Source: Streptomyces albireticuli
GTDB lineage: Bacteria > Actinomycetota > Actinomycetes > Streptomycetales > Streptomycetaceae
Assembly: GCF_021228125.1 (NCBI RefSeq)
Contig: NZ_JAJQQS010000005.1
Span: forward strand, 124,001 to 188,000
DNA length: 64,000 nt
Reading direction: 5' to 3'
Under the pieces are notes generated by a model, which searched no databases, was not told the origin of the DNA, and saw only the letters and a list, made by a program, of their open reading frames with translations. Of the stretch, positions 32,248 to 40,950 are shown piece after piece (position 1 is the first letter of the stretch; each line of letters starts with the position of its first letter). The position numbers were made by a program, and so were the translations under genes.

Positions 32248-32296
32248 GTTGTGGAACGTGTACCGGCGTGCGGCCCCTAGGGAACGGCGGACGGCG

Positions 32297-33145
32297 ATGG
32301 CCTCAGCAGTGGCTCGGGAACTGACCGCGGATCTGCGGGGGTTCAAGGAAACGCAGCGCCTCGCGTACGACTGCGCGGAGGAGGTCGCCGCCCAGCTCCG
32401 GCCGGGGGTGACCGAGCGCGAGGCGGCCCGGATGCAGCGCGCGTGGCTGCGGGAGCGCGGCGTGCGCGACTGGTTCCACCTCCCCTTCGCGTGGTTCGGG
32501 GACCGCACGGCGTTCGTGGGGTTCCGGGTGCCGCTCCAGTTCTTCCCCACGGACCGGCGGCTGGAGCCGGGGATGCCCTTCATCCTCGACATGGCCCCGG
32601 TGCACCGGGGCTTCACGGCCGACATCGGCTACGCGGGCTGCCTCGGGCCCCATCCCCTGCACGAGCTGCTGATGGCCGATCTGCGGGAGCACCGGGAGCT
32701 GATCCTGCGCGAGGTGCGCGAGCGCCGCCCGCTCCGGGAGATCTACGAGGACGTGGAGCGCCTCATGGTGCGCCAGGGCCATGCCAACCGCCATCGGGCC
32801 TATCCCTTCGGGGTGATCGCGCACAAGGTCGGCCGGATACGGGAGCGTCGCTGGTCACCCCAGGTCTTCGGGTTCGGCACCCAGGCGCTGCGGGGGCTGG
32901 CCTCGGACGCCCTGCGCGGCCACCGGGAGGGCTGGTCGCCGTTGTGGAGCCCGCACCGCTTCTCCGACCACCCGCCGGCCCCCGGGCTGTGGGCCGTGGA
33001 GCCCCATCTCGGCTTCCGTGGGGTCGGCGCGAAGTTCGAGGAGCTCTTGGTGGTCACCGACTCGCGGGACCCCGAGGAGAGCGCGTTCTGGCTGGACGAC
33101 GATCTGCCGCATGTGCGGCGCCGGCAGGAGGAGAGGGCCGCATGA
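32297..33145 (+). CDS. M24 family metallopeptidase (aminopeptidase P / creatinase fold)
   Basis: The 282-residue pita-bread-fold protein has all five metal ligands: Asp98 (FILDMAP), Asp109 (GFTADIGYAG), His176 (FGVIAHKVG), Glu235 (WAVEPHLG) and Glu248/249 (KFEELLVV). It probably binds two Mn or Co ions and cleaves Xaa-Pro or other small peptides, though some M24 proteins have lost peptidase activity. ATG at 32297 follows a weak GGGAACGG site. A longer TTG start at 32249 is possible. The stop overlaps the next gene by ATGA, beginning a four-gene operon with an EphD-like fusion, a metal-dependent hydrolase and a MerR regulator. Confidence 0.86.
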   Translation: MASAVARELTADLRGFKETQRLAYDCAEEVAAQLRPGVTEREAARMQRAWLRERGVRDWFHLPFAWFGDRTAFVGFRVPLQFFPTDRRLEPGMPFILDMAPVHRGFTADIGYAGCLGPHPLHELLMADLREHRELILREVRERRPLREIYEDVERLMVRQGHANRHRAYPFGVIAHKVGRIRERRWSPQVFGFGTQALRGLASDALRGHREGWSPLWSPHRFSDHPPAPGLWAVEPHLGFRGVGAKFEELLVVTDSRDPEESAFWLDDDLPHVRRRQEERAA

Positions 33146-34917
33146 GGGCAGGGACCGAAGGCGCGCGCGAGCGGTGGGTCCGCACGGGCGGGATCGAGCT
33201 GTGCGTCCAGGAGCTGGGCGACGCCTCGCGGCCCACCGTGCTGCTGCTGCACGGCTATCCGGACAGCAAGGAGGTCTGGTCCGAGGTCGCGGAGCGGCTG
33301 CGGGACCGCTTCCATGTCGTGCTCTACGACATCCGGGGCTGCGGCCGTTCCACGGCGCCGCTGCCGCTGCGGGGCGGCTTCACCCTGGAGAAGCTCACCG
33401 ACGACTTCCTGGCCGTGGCGGAGGCGGTGAGCCCCGACGCGCCGGTGCACCTGGTGGGGCACGACTGGGGTTCGGTGCAGGGCTGGGAGTTCGCCACGGC
33501 GCGCCGCACCGAGGGGCGGGTCGCGTCCTTCACCTCGATCTCCGGCCCCTCCCTCGACCACCTCGCGCTGTGGCTGCGCAGGCGCGCCACCCGGCCCACC
33601 CCGCGCCGGGTGGCCCAGCTCCTGAGCCAGAGCGCCCGGTCCTGGTACGTGTACGCGCTGCACACCCCGGTGCTGCCGGAGGCCCTCATGCGCGGCCCGC
33701 TCCTGAAGCGGTGGCCGAAGATCCTCGCGCGGCTGGAGAAGCTCCCCTCCGACGGGTATCCGACGGAGTCACTGGCGACGGACGCGGCGCACGGCGCCTG
33801 GCTGTACCGCGACAACATCCGCGCCCGTATGCGCCGCCCGCGCACCGACGCCTACGCCCACGCGCCCGTCCAGCTGATCACCCCGACCGGGGACGTCTTC
33901 CTCTCCGACCGGCTCTACGACGGCCTGGAGGAGTGGGCGCCCGGTCTGGTGCGGCACACCCTGGCCGCGAAGCACTGGGTGCCGCGCTCCCGGCCGGACC
34001 AGGTCTCGGCCTGGATCGCGGAGTTCGTGGCGGAGCGGGAGCGCGGCGCCGGGGGCCCGGCCGGCCGCGCCTCGGCGCCCGCGGGGCCGTACGCCCAGGC
34101 GTTCGGCGGCCGGCTGGTGCTGGTGACGGGCGCGGCGAGCGGCATCGGCCGGGCGACGGCCTTCGCCTTCGCGGAGGCCGGCGCGCGCGTGATCGCCGTC
34201 GACCGCGACCCCGAGGGGGCGGTGCGCACGGCGGAGATGGCCCGGCTGCTGGGCGCGCCCGAGGCGGCGGCCGAGACCGTCGACGTCTCGGACGAGGCGG
34301 CCATGGAGAAGCTGGCCGCCAAGGTCGCCGCCGAGCACGGCGTGGTGGACATCCTGGTCAACAACGCCGGCATCGGCCTGGCCGGCGCCTTCCTGGACAC
34401 CTCGGCCGAGGAGTGGCGGAAGATCCTCGACGTCAATCTGTGGGGGGTCGTCCACGGCTGCCGGGTCTTCGGCAGGCAGATGGCGGAGCGCGGGCAGGGC
34501 GGCCATATCGTCAACACCGCCTCGGCGGCGGCCTTCCAGCCGTCGAGGTTCCTCACCGCGTACAGCACGTCCAAGGCCGCCGTGCTGATGCTCAGCGAGT
34601 GCCTGCGCGCCGAGCTGGCGGGCAAGGGCATCGGAGTCACCGCGATCTGCCCCGGCATCGTCAACACCGGCATCACGGCCACCGCGCGCTTCACGGGCGT
34701 CTCCGAGGACGAGCAGCGACAGCTCCGGAAGAAGGCGGTCCGGCTGTACGGCCGGCGCAACTACCCACCGGAGAAGGTCGCCGAGGCGGTCCTGCGGGCC
34801 GTCCATCGCGACCAGGCGGTCGTCCCGGTGACGCCCGAGGCCCACGGCCTGCGTCTCATGTCCCGTTTCACACCGCGGCTGCTGCGCGCCCTCGCGCGGA
34901 TCGACCTCCCGCTGTAG
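33142..34917 (+). CDS. Alpha/beta hydrolase - SDR fusion (EphD-like)
   Basis: The 591-residue protein joins two enzymes. Residues 1-300 are an epoxide-hydrolase-type alpha/beta hydrolase with the oxyanion motif LLLHGYPDS, the nucleophile Asp in LVGHDWGSVQGW and a late His near AAKHWVP. Residues 320-591 are a short-chain dehydrogenase with VTGAASGIGRATA, NNAGIGLAG, the catalytic Ser in NTASAAAF and YSTSK. A Gly/Ala/Pro-rich linker joins them. The same architecture occurs in mycobacterial EphD, implicated in lipid (epoxy-mycolate) modification. It overlaps the M24 gene by 4 bp. A lipid or xenobiotic substrate is plausible but unproven. Confidence 0.88.
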   Translation: MRAGTEGARERWVRTGGIELCVQELGDASRPTVLLLHGYPDSKEVWSEVAERLRDRFHVVLYDIRGCGRSTAPLPLRGGFTLEKLTDDFLAVAEAVSPDAPVHLVGHDWGSVQGWEFATARRTEGRVASFTSISGPSLDHLALWLRRRATRPTPRRVAQLLSQSARSWYVYALHTPVLPEALMRGPLLKRWPKILARLEKLPSDGYPTESLATDAAHGAWLYRDNIRARMRRPRTDAYAHAPVQLITPTGDVFLSDRLYDGLEEWAPGLVRHTLAAKHWVPRSRPDQVSAWIAEFVAERERGAGGPAGRASAPAGPYAQAFGGRLVLVTGAASGIGRATAFAFAEAGARVIAVDRDPEGAVRTAEMARLLGAPEAAAETVDVSDEAAMEKLAAKVAAEHGVVDILVNNAGIGLAGAFLDTSAEEWRKILDVNLWGVVHGCRVFGRQMAERGQGGHIVNTASAAAFQPSRFLTAYSTSKAAVLMLSECLRAELAGKGIGVTAICPGIVNTGITATARFTGVSEDEQRQLRKKAVRLYGRRNYPPEKVAEAVLRAVHRDQAVVPVTPEAHGLRLMSRFTPRLLRALARIDLPL

Positions 34918-34949
34918 CGGGACCGCGGCCCCCCGCAGAGGAGCAGAAG

Positions 34950-35876
34950 ATGACCGACGGCCCCCGCACCGGCCACACCGTGGCACACCCCATCGCCCCG
35001 CGACGCGTCTCCTTCGACTGGGACGACACGCCGCTGCACTGGATTCCGGACGAGCCCACCGCCACCCATGTGATCAACGTCCTGCATCTGCTGCTGCCGG
35101 CCGGGGAGCGGTGGTTCGTCAAGGTCTTCAAGGAGGCCCTCCCGCTCGTGCGGGACGCGGCCCTGCTGAAGGACGTCAAGGGGTTCATGGGCCAGGAGGC
35201 CACGCACAGCGTGCAACACGCGTACGTGCTCGAACACCTCGCCCGGCAGGGCCTGGACACCGGCCCGTACACCCGGCACGTGGACTTCCTCTTCGACGTC
35301 CTGCTCGGCGAGCGCCCGCCGTTCGGCCTGCCGCTCTCCGACCGGGAGTGGCTGCGCTTCCGGCTCAGCGTGATCGCCGCGACCGAGCAGTTCACGGCCG
35401 TCCTGGGGAACTGGGTGCTCGACGCGGACGGCCTGGACCGGGCCGGCCCGGATCCCGTGATGCTGGACCTGCTGCGCTGGCACGGCGCCGAGGAGGTCGA
35501 ACACCGTTCGGTCGCCTTCGACATGTACGAGCACTGCGGCGGCGAGGACCCGGGGCGCTACGCACGGCGGGTCCTGGGCATGGCGGTCACCGCGCCGATC
35601 CTCTTCTATCTGTGGGGGTGGGGCACGCGCTATCTGATCGGGAACGACCCCCGGCTCGTGGGGCGGATGCGCTATACGCTGCGCGAGCACAACAGAGCCG
35701 TGGAGAAAGGGCTGTTGCCCACCTGGCGGGAGCTCGGCGCGGCGGTGCCGCGCTATCTGCGGCGGTCGTACCATCCCTCGCGGGAGGGCTCGCTGCGCAA
35801 GGCCGTCGCCTACCTGGCGGCGTCGCCCGGGGCCCGGGCCGCGGCGGGCGCGATAGGCCGCGCGGCCGCCTCGTAG
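34950..35876 (+). CDS. Predicted metal-dependent hydrolase (PF10118 type)
   Basis: The 308-residue protein is mostly helical. Two segments could form a ferritin-like dimetal site: FMGQEATHSVQHAYVLEHL (Glu, His) and WHGAEEVEHRSVAFDMYEH (ExxxH). AATEQFTAVLGNWVL contributes a further Glu. One membrane-like stretch, VTAPILFYLWGWGTRYL, is present near residue 215. The family has no firmly known reaction. ATG follows GAGGAGCAGAAG, 32 bp after the EphD-like stop. Its constant neighbours (oxidoreductase, hydrolase, MerR) suggest lipid or xenobiotic oxidation rather than hydrolysis. That is my inference. Confidence 0.75.
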   Translation: MTDGPRTGHTVAHPIAPRRVSFDWDDTPLHWIPDEPTATHVINVLHLLLPAGERWFVKVFKEALPLVRDAALLKDVKGFMGQEATHSVQHAYVLEHLARQGLDTGPYTRHVDFLFDVLLGERPPFGLPLSDREWLRFRLSVIAATEQFTAVLGNWVLDADGLDRAGPDPVMLDLLRWHGAEEVEHRSVAFDMYEHCGGEDPGRYARRVLGMAVTAPILFYLWGWGTRYLIGNDPRLVGRMRYTLREHNRAVEKGLLPTWRELGAAVPRYLRRSYHPSREGSLRKAVAYLAASPGARAAAGAIGRAAAS

Positions 35877-35894
35877 ACCGGTGAGGAGCGCTCT

Positions 35895-37022
35895 GTGAAC
35901 CAGGAGCGGCGGGCAACGGCAGGGCGGGACTCCGGTGAGTACCGGATCGAGGATCTGGCCCACCGCAGTGGGGCCACGGTCCGTACGATCCGGGCCTACC
36001 AGGATCGCGGGCTGCTCCCGAAGCCGGAGCGGCGCGGCCGGGCCAATGTCTACCGCGACACCCATCTGGCGCGACTGCGCCAGATCTCGGGTCTGCTCGA
36101 CCGCGGATACACCCTGGCCAGCATCAAGGAGCTCCTGGAGGCGTGGGACGCGGGGCGGGGGCTCGGCGGTGTGCTCGGGCTGGTCGCCGAGGTGGACGGC
36201 CCGTGGAGCGACGAGACGGCCGAGCGGATCACCCGGGCGGAGCTGGACGGGCGCTTCGGCGGCGAGCAGGACGAGGCGGCCGTCGACGACGCCGTGGAGC
36301 TGGGGGTGCTCGTGCGCGTGCCGGGCACGGAGGACGCGTTCCTCGTGCCGAGCCCACGTGAGCTGGGCGTCGCGGTGGAACTGCACAAGGCCGGGGTGCC
36401 GTTGCTCGCCATCTCCGGCCATCTGCGCGAACTGCGCACCCAGGTGGAGTACATCGCGGGCCGCTTCCTCGACTTCACCACCGAGCACGTCTTCCACCAG
36501 TATTTCGATCACCCCCCGAGCGACGAGGCGGCGGCGGAGGCCGCCTCGCTGGTCCGTCGCCTGCGGCCGCTGGCCCAGCAGACCGTCGACGCGGAACTCG
36601 CCCGCGCCATGCGGGCTTTGGCCACACGGTATCTGCGACACCAGTTGGGCGCGGCGGTCGCGGCCGCCGCCCCGGAGGCGGCGGGATCCCCGGCCGCACC
36701 GGCCAGGGGCGCGGTGGCGGACGCCGAGGCCCCTTGGGGAGCCGAGGGCCTTTGGAGCGGCGAGGCGCCTTGGGACGCCGGGCCCGCCCCGGCCGGGACG
36801 CCCGCCCCGCGCCGGACATCCGCCGACACACCCGCCGACGCACGCGCCGCCAGGCCCACCGGCACCGCCCGCGAGCCCGTCCGGCTGCCCGCCGGGACCG
36901 TCCGGGCGGTCCGTGAGCTGGTGGGCGCGGAGCACACCGAGGCGTTCATCGCGGCCGCCGCCGAGCGGGAGCTCCTGGCCCGGACGATGGACGGCCTGCT
37001 CCCCGGGGCCGACGGCCCTTGA
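35895..37022 (+). CDS. MerR-family transcriptional regulator with long C-terminal domain
   Basis: The 375-residue protein is long for MerR. The N-terminal winged HTH (about 16-85) is EYRIEDLAHRSGATVRTIRAYQDRGLLPKPERRG, with the second helix-turn element RLRQISGLLDRGYTLASIKELL. A helical effector domain (about 100-255) follows, containing VRVPGTEDAFLVPSPRELG. A low-complexity Ala/Pro/Gly stretch (about 256-325) precedes a last helical segment ending GLLPGADGP. GTG follows GGTGAGGAGCG, 18 bp after the metal hydrolase gene, so it belongs to the operon and may autoregulate it. No Cys metal-binding loop is apparent, so an organic effector is likelier than a metal. Confidence 0.85.
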   Translation: MNQERRATAGRDSGEYRIEDLAHRSGATVRTIRAYQDRGLLPKPERRGRANVYRDTHLARLRQISGLLDRGYTLASIKELLEAWDAGRGLGGVLGLVAEVDGPWSDETAERITRAELDGRFGGEQDEAAVDDAVELGVLVRVPGTEDAFLVPSPRELGVAVELHKAGVPLLAISGHLRELRTQVEYIAGRFLDFTTEHVFHQYFDHPPSDEAAAEAASLVRRLRPLAQQTVDAELARAMRALATRYLRHQLGAAVAAAAPEAAGSPAAPARGAVADAEAPWGAEGLWSGEAPWDAGPAPAGTPAPRRTSADTPADARAARPTGTAREPVRLPAGTVRAVRELVGAEHTEAFIAAAAERELLARTMDGLLPGADGP

Positions 37023-37031
37023 GCGCACGGC

Positions 37032-37115
37032 GCGGACGAAGACGGACGAGGGCGGGCGCGGACGGACGAGGGCGGACGAGGGCGCGCGCGGAGGGGCGCG
37101 GACGGGCGCGGGCGG
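37032..37115. repeat. GC-rich degenerate tandem repeat (GGACGAGGGCG type)
   Basis: Irregular copies of GGACGAGGGCG and GCGCGGACGG fill most of the 135-bp gap between the merR stop and the converging pspAB stop. It shows no gene and no clean hairpin. Confidence 0.7.
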
Positions 37116-37157
37116 TCAGGTCGGCCCGGAAGGCCGGTGGAGCAAGGCCGGCGGCGG

Positions 37158-37754
37158 TCACAGGCCCGGCGCGCCCCACACCGGGAACCACCGCCCCAGG
37201 TCCTCCTCGATCCGCAGGTCGTCCCGCAGCAGCGCCCGCGCCTGGAGTTCCAGCCCGTTGTCCCGCTTCTCCCCCGCCCCCGGTTCCCCCACCGGCGCGA
37301 AGGGGTAGAAGGTGCCCCGCTTGTAGAGGTAGACGAGGGCGAGCGAGCGCCGCTCCGCGTCGCGGAAGCCGAGCAGGGAGCAGAGCAGCTGGGGGCCGAA
37401 GCCCCCTTCCTGGAGCAGTGTGTTGACGGCGTGCAGATCGTTGACGAGTGCCGCCGTTCCTTCCGCGTCCGCCGGCCGCCGCGCCAGCAGCCATGTGTAG
37501 CCGTACGCGTCCCGGCCGAACTCCACGGGCACGCCGCCGCGCCCGGTGCCGGTGTCGAGCAGCGCCCGTACGTCCTGCTGGAGGCGGGTGAAGGCGCCGC
37601 CCTCCACGCTCGCGAAGCACACCGACCCCCGGCCCGTCGGGGTGAAGCCGGCCCCCGCCTGGAGGGTGACGGCGGCCGAGGGCAGGGCGAAGAGCCGGTC
37701 CAGATCCGGCCGCACCGGCTTGCTGCGGCCGAGGAGGGCGTCGAGGAATCCCAC
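37158..37754 (-). CDS. pspAB: PspA-associated protein PspAB
   Basis: The 198-residue cytosolic alpha/beta protein begins MGFLDALLGRSKPV and contains VKPDLDRLF-like (VRPDLDRLFALPSA), GRDAYGYTWLL, LCSLLGFRD and IEEDLGRWFPVWGAP. It matches my memory of the actinobacterial PspAB family, encoded next to htpX and named for its link to the phage-shock protein PspA. It lies 19 bp after htpX in one operon. The biochemical role is not known. It is thought to support envelope-stress responses. pspA itself is not in this window. Confidence 0.78.
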   Translation of the reverse strand: MGFLDALLGRSKPVRPDLDRLFALPSAAVTLQAGAGFTPTGRGSVCFASVEGGAFTRLQQDVRALLDTGTGRGGVPVEFGRDAYGYTWLLARRPADAEGTAALVNDLHAVNTLLQEGGFGPQLLCSLLGFRDAERRSLALVYLYKRGTFYPFAPVGEPGAGEKRDNGLELQARALLRDDLRIEEDLGRWFPVWGAPGL

Positions 37755-37773
37755 GGCGCTCGGGCTCCTTCCG

Positions 37774-38676
37774 TCACGCCCGGCCCAGCTGGGCCGAGAT
37801 CCGGCCGAGCTGGTCGAGCCGCTGTTCCAGGGTCGGGTGCGAGGAGAGCAGCCGGCCCAGGCTGTCCTTGGAGAAGGCGGGCGCGAAGTAGAAGGCGTTG
37901 AACGGCTCGGCCTGCCGCAGGTCGCGCGTGGGGATCCGGGCCATCTGCCCGGTGACCTTCGTGAGCGCCGAGGCCAGCGCCGAGGGCCGGCCCGTGAGGA
38001 GGGCGGCGGCGCGGTCGGCGGACAGCTCGCGGTAGCGGGAGAGCAGCCGGGTGAGCAGGAAGCTGATGGCGTAGACGACCGCGCTGATCAGCGGGATCAG
38101 CACCACGAGGACGGCGGTGCTGTTGTCCCGGCCGCCGACCCGGCGCAGGCCGCCCCACAGCCCGATGCGGGTGATCATCCCGGCCAGCACGCCCAGGAAG
38201 GACGCGATCGTCATGACGGCGACGTCACGGTGGGCGACATGGGACAGCTCATGGGCGAGGACGCCCTCCAGCTCCTCCGGCTCCAGTCGCCGCAGCAGCC
38301 CGGTCGTGGCGCACACCAGGGCGTTCTTCCGACTGCGGCCGGTGGCGAAGGCGTTCGGTACGTCGCTGTCGGCGACGGCCACGCGGGGCTTGGGCATGTC
38401 CGCGAGGGCGCAGAGGCGGTCGACGGCCCCGTGCAGCTCGGGCGCCTGCTCCGGGGTCACCTCGCGGGCGCCCATGCCGAAGGCGGCGATCCGGTCGCTG
38501 AACCAGAACTGCGCGACGAACAGTCCGCCCGCGAGGAGCAGCACGATCGGCCAGGCCCCGCGCAGCAGGGCCACCAGCACACCCACGAAGACCACGTAGA
38601 GCAGTCCGATGAAGAACATCGTGCCCACCATGCGGGTGGTCAGTCCCCGGTCGGGCGCGAATCGGGTGTCTGACAT
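37774..38676 (-). CDS. htpX: HtpX-like membrane zinc metalloprotease (M48)
   Basis: The 300-residue protease has two N-terminal helices (about 15-40 and 42-60) and two more around 155-205. The zinc site is HELSH (142-146), with a downstream Glu ligand in SRYRELSADRAAALLTG. HtpX degrades misfolded membrane proteins and acts in envelope stress. ATG is preceded by GGAGGTACCCC. The operon with pspAB supports a membrane-stress role. The protein keeps the substrate-cleft string SDVPNAFATGRSRKNA typical of the family. Confidence 0.92.
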   Translation of the reverse strand: MSDTRFAPDRGLTTRMVGTMFFIGLLYVVFVGVLVALLRGAWPIVLLLAGGLFVAQFWFSDRIAAFGMGAREVTPEQAPELHGAVDRLCALADMPKPRVAVADSDVPNAFATGRSRKNALVCATTGLLRRLEPEELEGVLAHELSHVAHRDVAVMTIASFLGVLAGMITRIGLWGGLRRVGGRDNSTAVLVVLIPLISAVVYAISFLLTRLLSRYRELSADRAAALLTGRPSALASALTKVTGQMARIPTRDLRQAEPFNAFYFAPAFSKDSLGRLLSSHPTLEQRLDQLGRISAQLGRA

Positions 38677-38845
38677 GGGGTACCTCCGGGCTCCGCGGAG
38701 CGCTCCCCCTGACAGGAGGGAACTCCGGCAGGAGAGAGCCCCCGATGAATGCCTCTGCCCCGATTCTCCCTCGCCGCCGGCTGTGGGCGGAGTGAAGCCC
38801 GCCCACAGCCGAGGGGCGGCGGGCAGCCGGCCGGCTGCCGAGGGG

Positions 38846-38888
38846 CGGGCTCCCGGCGGGCTCCGGGCGGAGGCCCGCCGGGAGCCCG
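38846..38888 (-). terminator. Strong hairpin downstream of the LLM gene
   Basis: Perfect 16-bp arms CGGGCTCCCGGCGGGC and GCCCGCCGGGAGCCCG surround an 11-nt loop, about 100 bp beyond the LLM stop in the 315-bp gap before htpX. Nothing else is seen in that gap. Confidence 0.7.
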
Positions 38889-38991
38889 GCCCAGGAAGGC
38901 GCCCGTACGCGCCCCAGGGGCGCCCCGGCCCGCCCGGAGCCCGTGAACCCCGGGGCCCGCCCCCGAGGCGGTCAGAGGCGGCCCTGGGCCC

Positions 38992-39897
38992 TCAGGAGGA
39001 GGTGAGCTGGGCGAGGCCGTCCGTGGCGATCTTCTCGAAGACCGCCGGATCGGCCTCGAAGAACGAATCGGCGATCGGCCAGTGCACGACGATCTCGTCG
39101 AACCCGAGCTCGGCGTGCGAGCCCGCGAAGTCGACGAAGGCGTCGAAGGAGTCCAGCGGCCGGTCCGGCGTGAAGCCCGTGAGCAGGATCTTGTCCAGTG
39201 AGGCGGGGTCCCGGTCGATCTCCGCGCAGGCCGCGCCGAGCCGCTCGATCTGCCCGGCGATGGCCGCCCTGGACTGCTCCGGTGTGCCCGTCTCGAACAG
39301 CTTCGGGTCGCCCGTGGTCACCCACGCCTGGCCGTGGCGGGCGGCGAGCCGCAGCCCGCGCGGGCCGGTGGCGGCCACCGCGAACGGCAGCCGGGGGCGC
39401 TGGACGCAGCCGGGGATGTTGCGCACCTCGAACGCCGAGTAGTGCGCGCCCTCGTGCGAGACGACCTCCTCGGTGAGCAGCCGGTCCAGCAGCGGTACGA
39501 ACTCGGCGAAGCGGTCGGCCCGCTCCCGCGGGGTCCACGGCTCCTCGCCGCCCTTGAGCAGCGCGGTGGCGTCGAAGCCGGAGCCGCCGGCGCCGATGCC
39601 CAGCGTGATCCGGCCGTCCGCGATGTCGTCCAGGGAGATCAGCTCCTTGGCGAGCGTCACGGGGTGGCGGAAGTTCGGCGACGTGACGAGCGTGCCCAGC
39701 CGCATCCGGGAGGTGACGGTCGCCGCGGCGGTCAGGGTCGGCACGGCGCCGAACCACGGGCCGTCCCGGAAGGTGCGCCAGGACAGGTGGTCGTAGGTAT
39801 ACGCCGCGTGGAAGCCCAGCTCCTCGGCGCGCTGCCAGGTCTCGCGGCCGCCCTCGGACCAGCGGCGGTCGGGAAGGATCACGGTGCTCAGTCGCAT
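38992..39897 (-). CDS. LLM-class flavin/F420-dependent oxidoreductase
   Basis: The 301-residue TIM-barrel protein of the luciferase-like family starts MRLSTVILPDRRWSEGG. Family features are YDHLSWRTF, TLVTSPNFRHPVTLAKELISLDDIADGRITLGIGAGG and VAATGPRGLRLAARHGQAWVT. Such enzymes use FMNH2 or reduced F420. The sequence does not settle which. It is a single-gene unit with the HAD phosphatase gene divergent on the other side. I chose the ATG at 39897; the frame extends further upstream without support. The substrate is unknown. Confidence 0.87.
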   Translation of the reverse strand: MRLSTVILPDRRWSEGGRETWQRAEELGFHAAYTYDHLSWRTFRDGPWFGAVPTLTAAATVTSRMRLGTLVTSPNFRHPVTLAKELISLDDIADGRITLGIGAGGSGFDATALLKGGEEPWTPRERADRFAEFVPLLDRLLTEEVVSHEGAHYSAFEVRNIPGCVQRPRLPFAVAATGPRGLRLAARHGQAWVTTGDPKLFETGTPEQSRAAIAGQIERLGAACAEIDRDPASLDKILLTGFTPDRPLDSFDAFVDFAGSHAELGFDEIVVHWPIADSFFEADPAVFEKIATDGLAQLTSS

Positions 39898-40048
39898 GTC
39901 TCCGAGCCTACGGGCCGGGTATGACAAGAGCCTATGCACGGGGTATGACACAGGCGCGGGCGAAGGAGCCGGTCGCGTCACCGGCTCGGCCGCGCGCTCG
40001 GGCGCACACCTGTGCGAACCGACCGGTCCGTGGACGAGAATGGGAACC

Positions 40049-40921
40049 GTGACTTCAGCTATCGAGCAGCCCGACACCCCGGCGGCCAGCCGCCCAGCCG
40101 CGACCCCGAGGCTGATCGCCACCGATCTCGACGGCACCCTGCTGCACGACGACAAGACGGTCTCCGACCGCACCGTCGCCGCCTTGGCCGCCGCGGAGGC
40201 CGCCGGCCTCGAGGTCTTCTTCGTCACCGGCCGCCCGGCCCGCTGGATGGACGTGGTCAGTGATCACGTCCACGGCCACGGCCTGGCCATATGCGCCAAC
40301 GGCGCCGCGGTAGTCGATCTCCACGACGGCGGGCGGTTCGTCGAGGTCCGCCCGCTGTCGCGGGAGTCCGCCCTCGCCGTCGTGCACGCCGTGCGCGCCG
40401 TCGCCCCGGGCTCCTCGTTCGCCGTCGAGCACACGACGGGCATCCACTACGAGCCGGAGTACCCGCCCTTCTTCCTCGACCCGGGCGCCGTCGTCGCCCC
40501 CGCCGAGGAACTGCTGGCCGAGGACTCCGGGCACACCGCGCCCATCCTCAAGCTGCTGGCCCACCACCCCGGGCTCGGGCCCGACGAATTCCTCACCCTG
40601 GCCCGTAAGGCGGGAGGCGCGCACGGGGAGTTCACCCGCTCCAGCCCCACCGCCCTCCTGGAGATCAGCGCCGTCGGCGTCAGCAAGGCCAGCACCCTGG
40701 CGCGCTGCTGCGACACGCGCGGCATAACCCCCGAAGAGGTCGTGGCCTTCGGCGACATGCCCAACGACCTGGAGATGCTCGGCTGGGCCGGCACCGCCTA
40801 CGCGATGGCCAACGCCCACCCCGAGGTGCTGGCCGCCACCACGCACCACACCGCCGCCAACACCGAGGACGGCGTCGCCCTGGTCATAGAACAGCTCCTG
40901 CACGCGCGCGGGGCCGCCTGA
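40049..40921 (+). CDS. Cof-type HAD phosphatase (second paralogue)
   Basis: About 290 residues follow from the GTG at 40049 (VTSAIEQPDTPAAS), preceded by GGGAACC. An ATG three codons earlier (40040) is equally possible. Motifs are [40 protein letters not shown] (motif III Lys) and [18 protein letters not shown]. Substrates of this subfamily are small phosphorylated metabolites such as sugar phosphates or pyridoxal phosphate. The fold and motifs match the HAD protein at 23382-24206. It converges on the M23 peptidase gene with only 29 bp between stops. Confidence 0.87.
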   Translation: MTSAIEQPDTPAASRPAATPRLIATDLDGTLLHDDKTVSDRTVAALAAAEAAGLEVFFVTGRPARWMDVVSDHVHGHGLAICANGAAVVDLHDGGRFVEVRPLSRESALAVVHAVRAVAPGSSFAVEHTTGIHYEPEYPPFFLDPGAVVAPAEELLAEDSGHTAPILKLLAHHPGLGPDEFLTLARKAGGAHGEFTRSSPTALLEISAVGVSKASTLARCCDTRGITPEEVVAFGDMPNDLEMLGWAGTAYAMANAHPEVLAATTHHTAANTEDGVALVIEQLLHARGAA

Positions 40922-40950
40922 CCCCCGACCGCGCACCGTAAGAGCAACGC

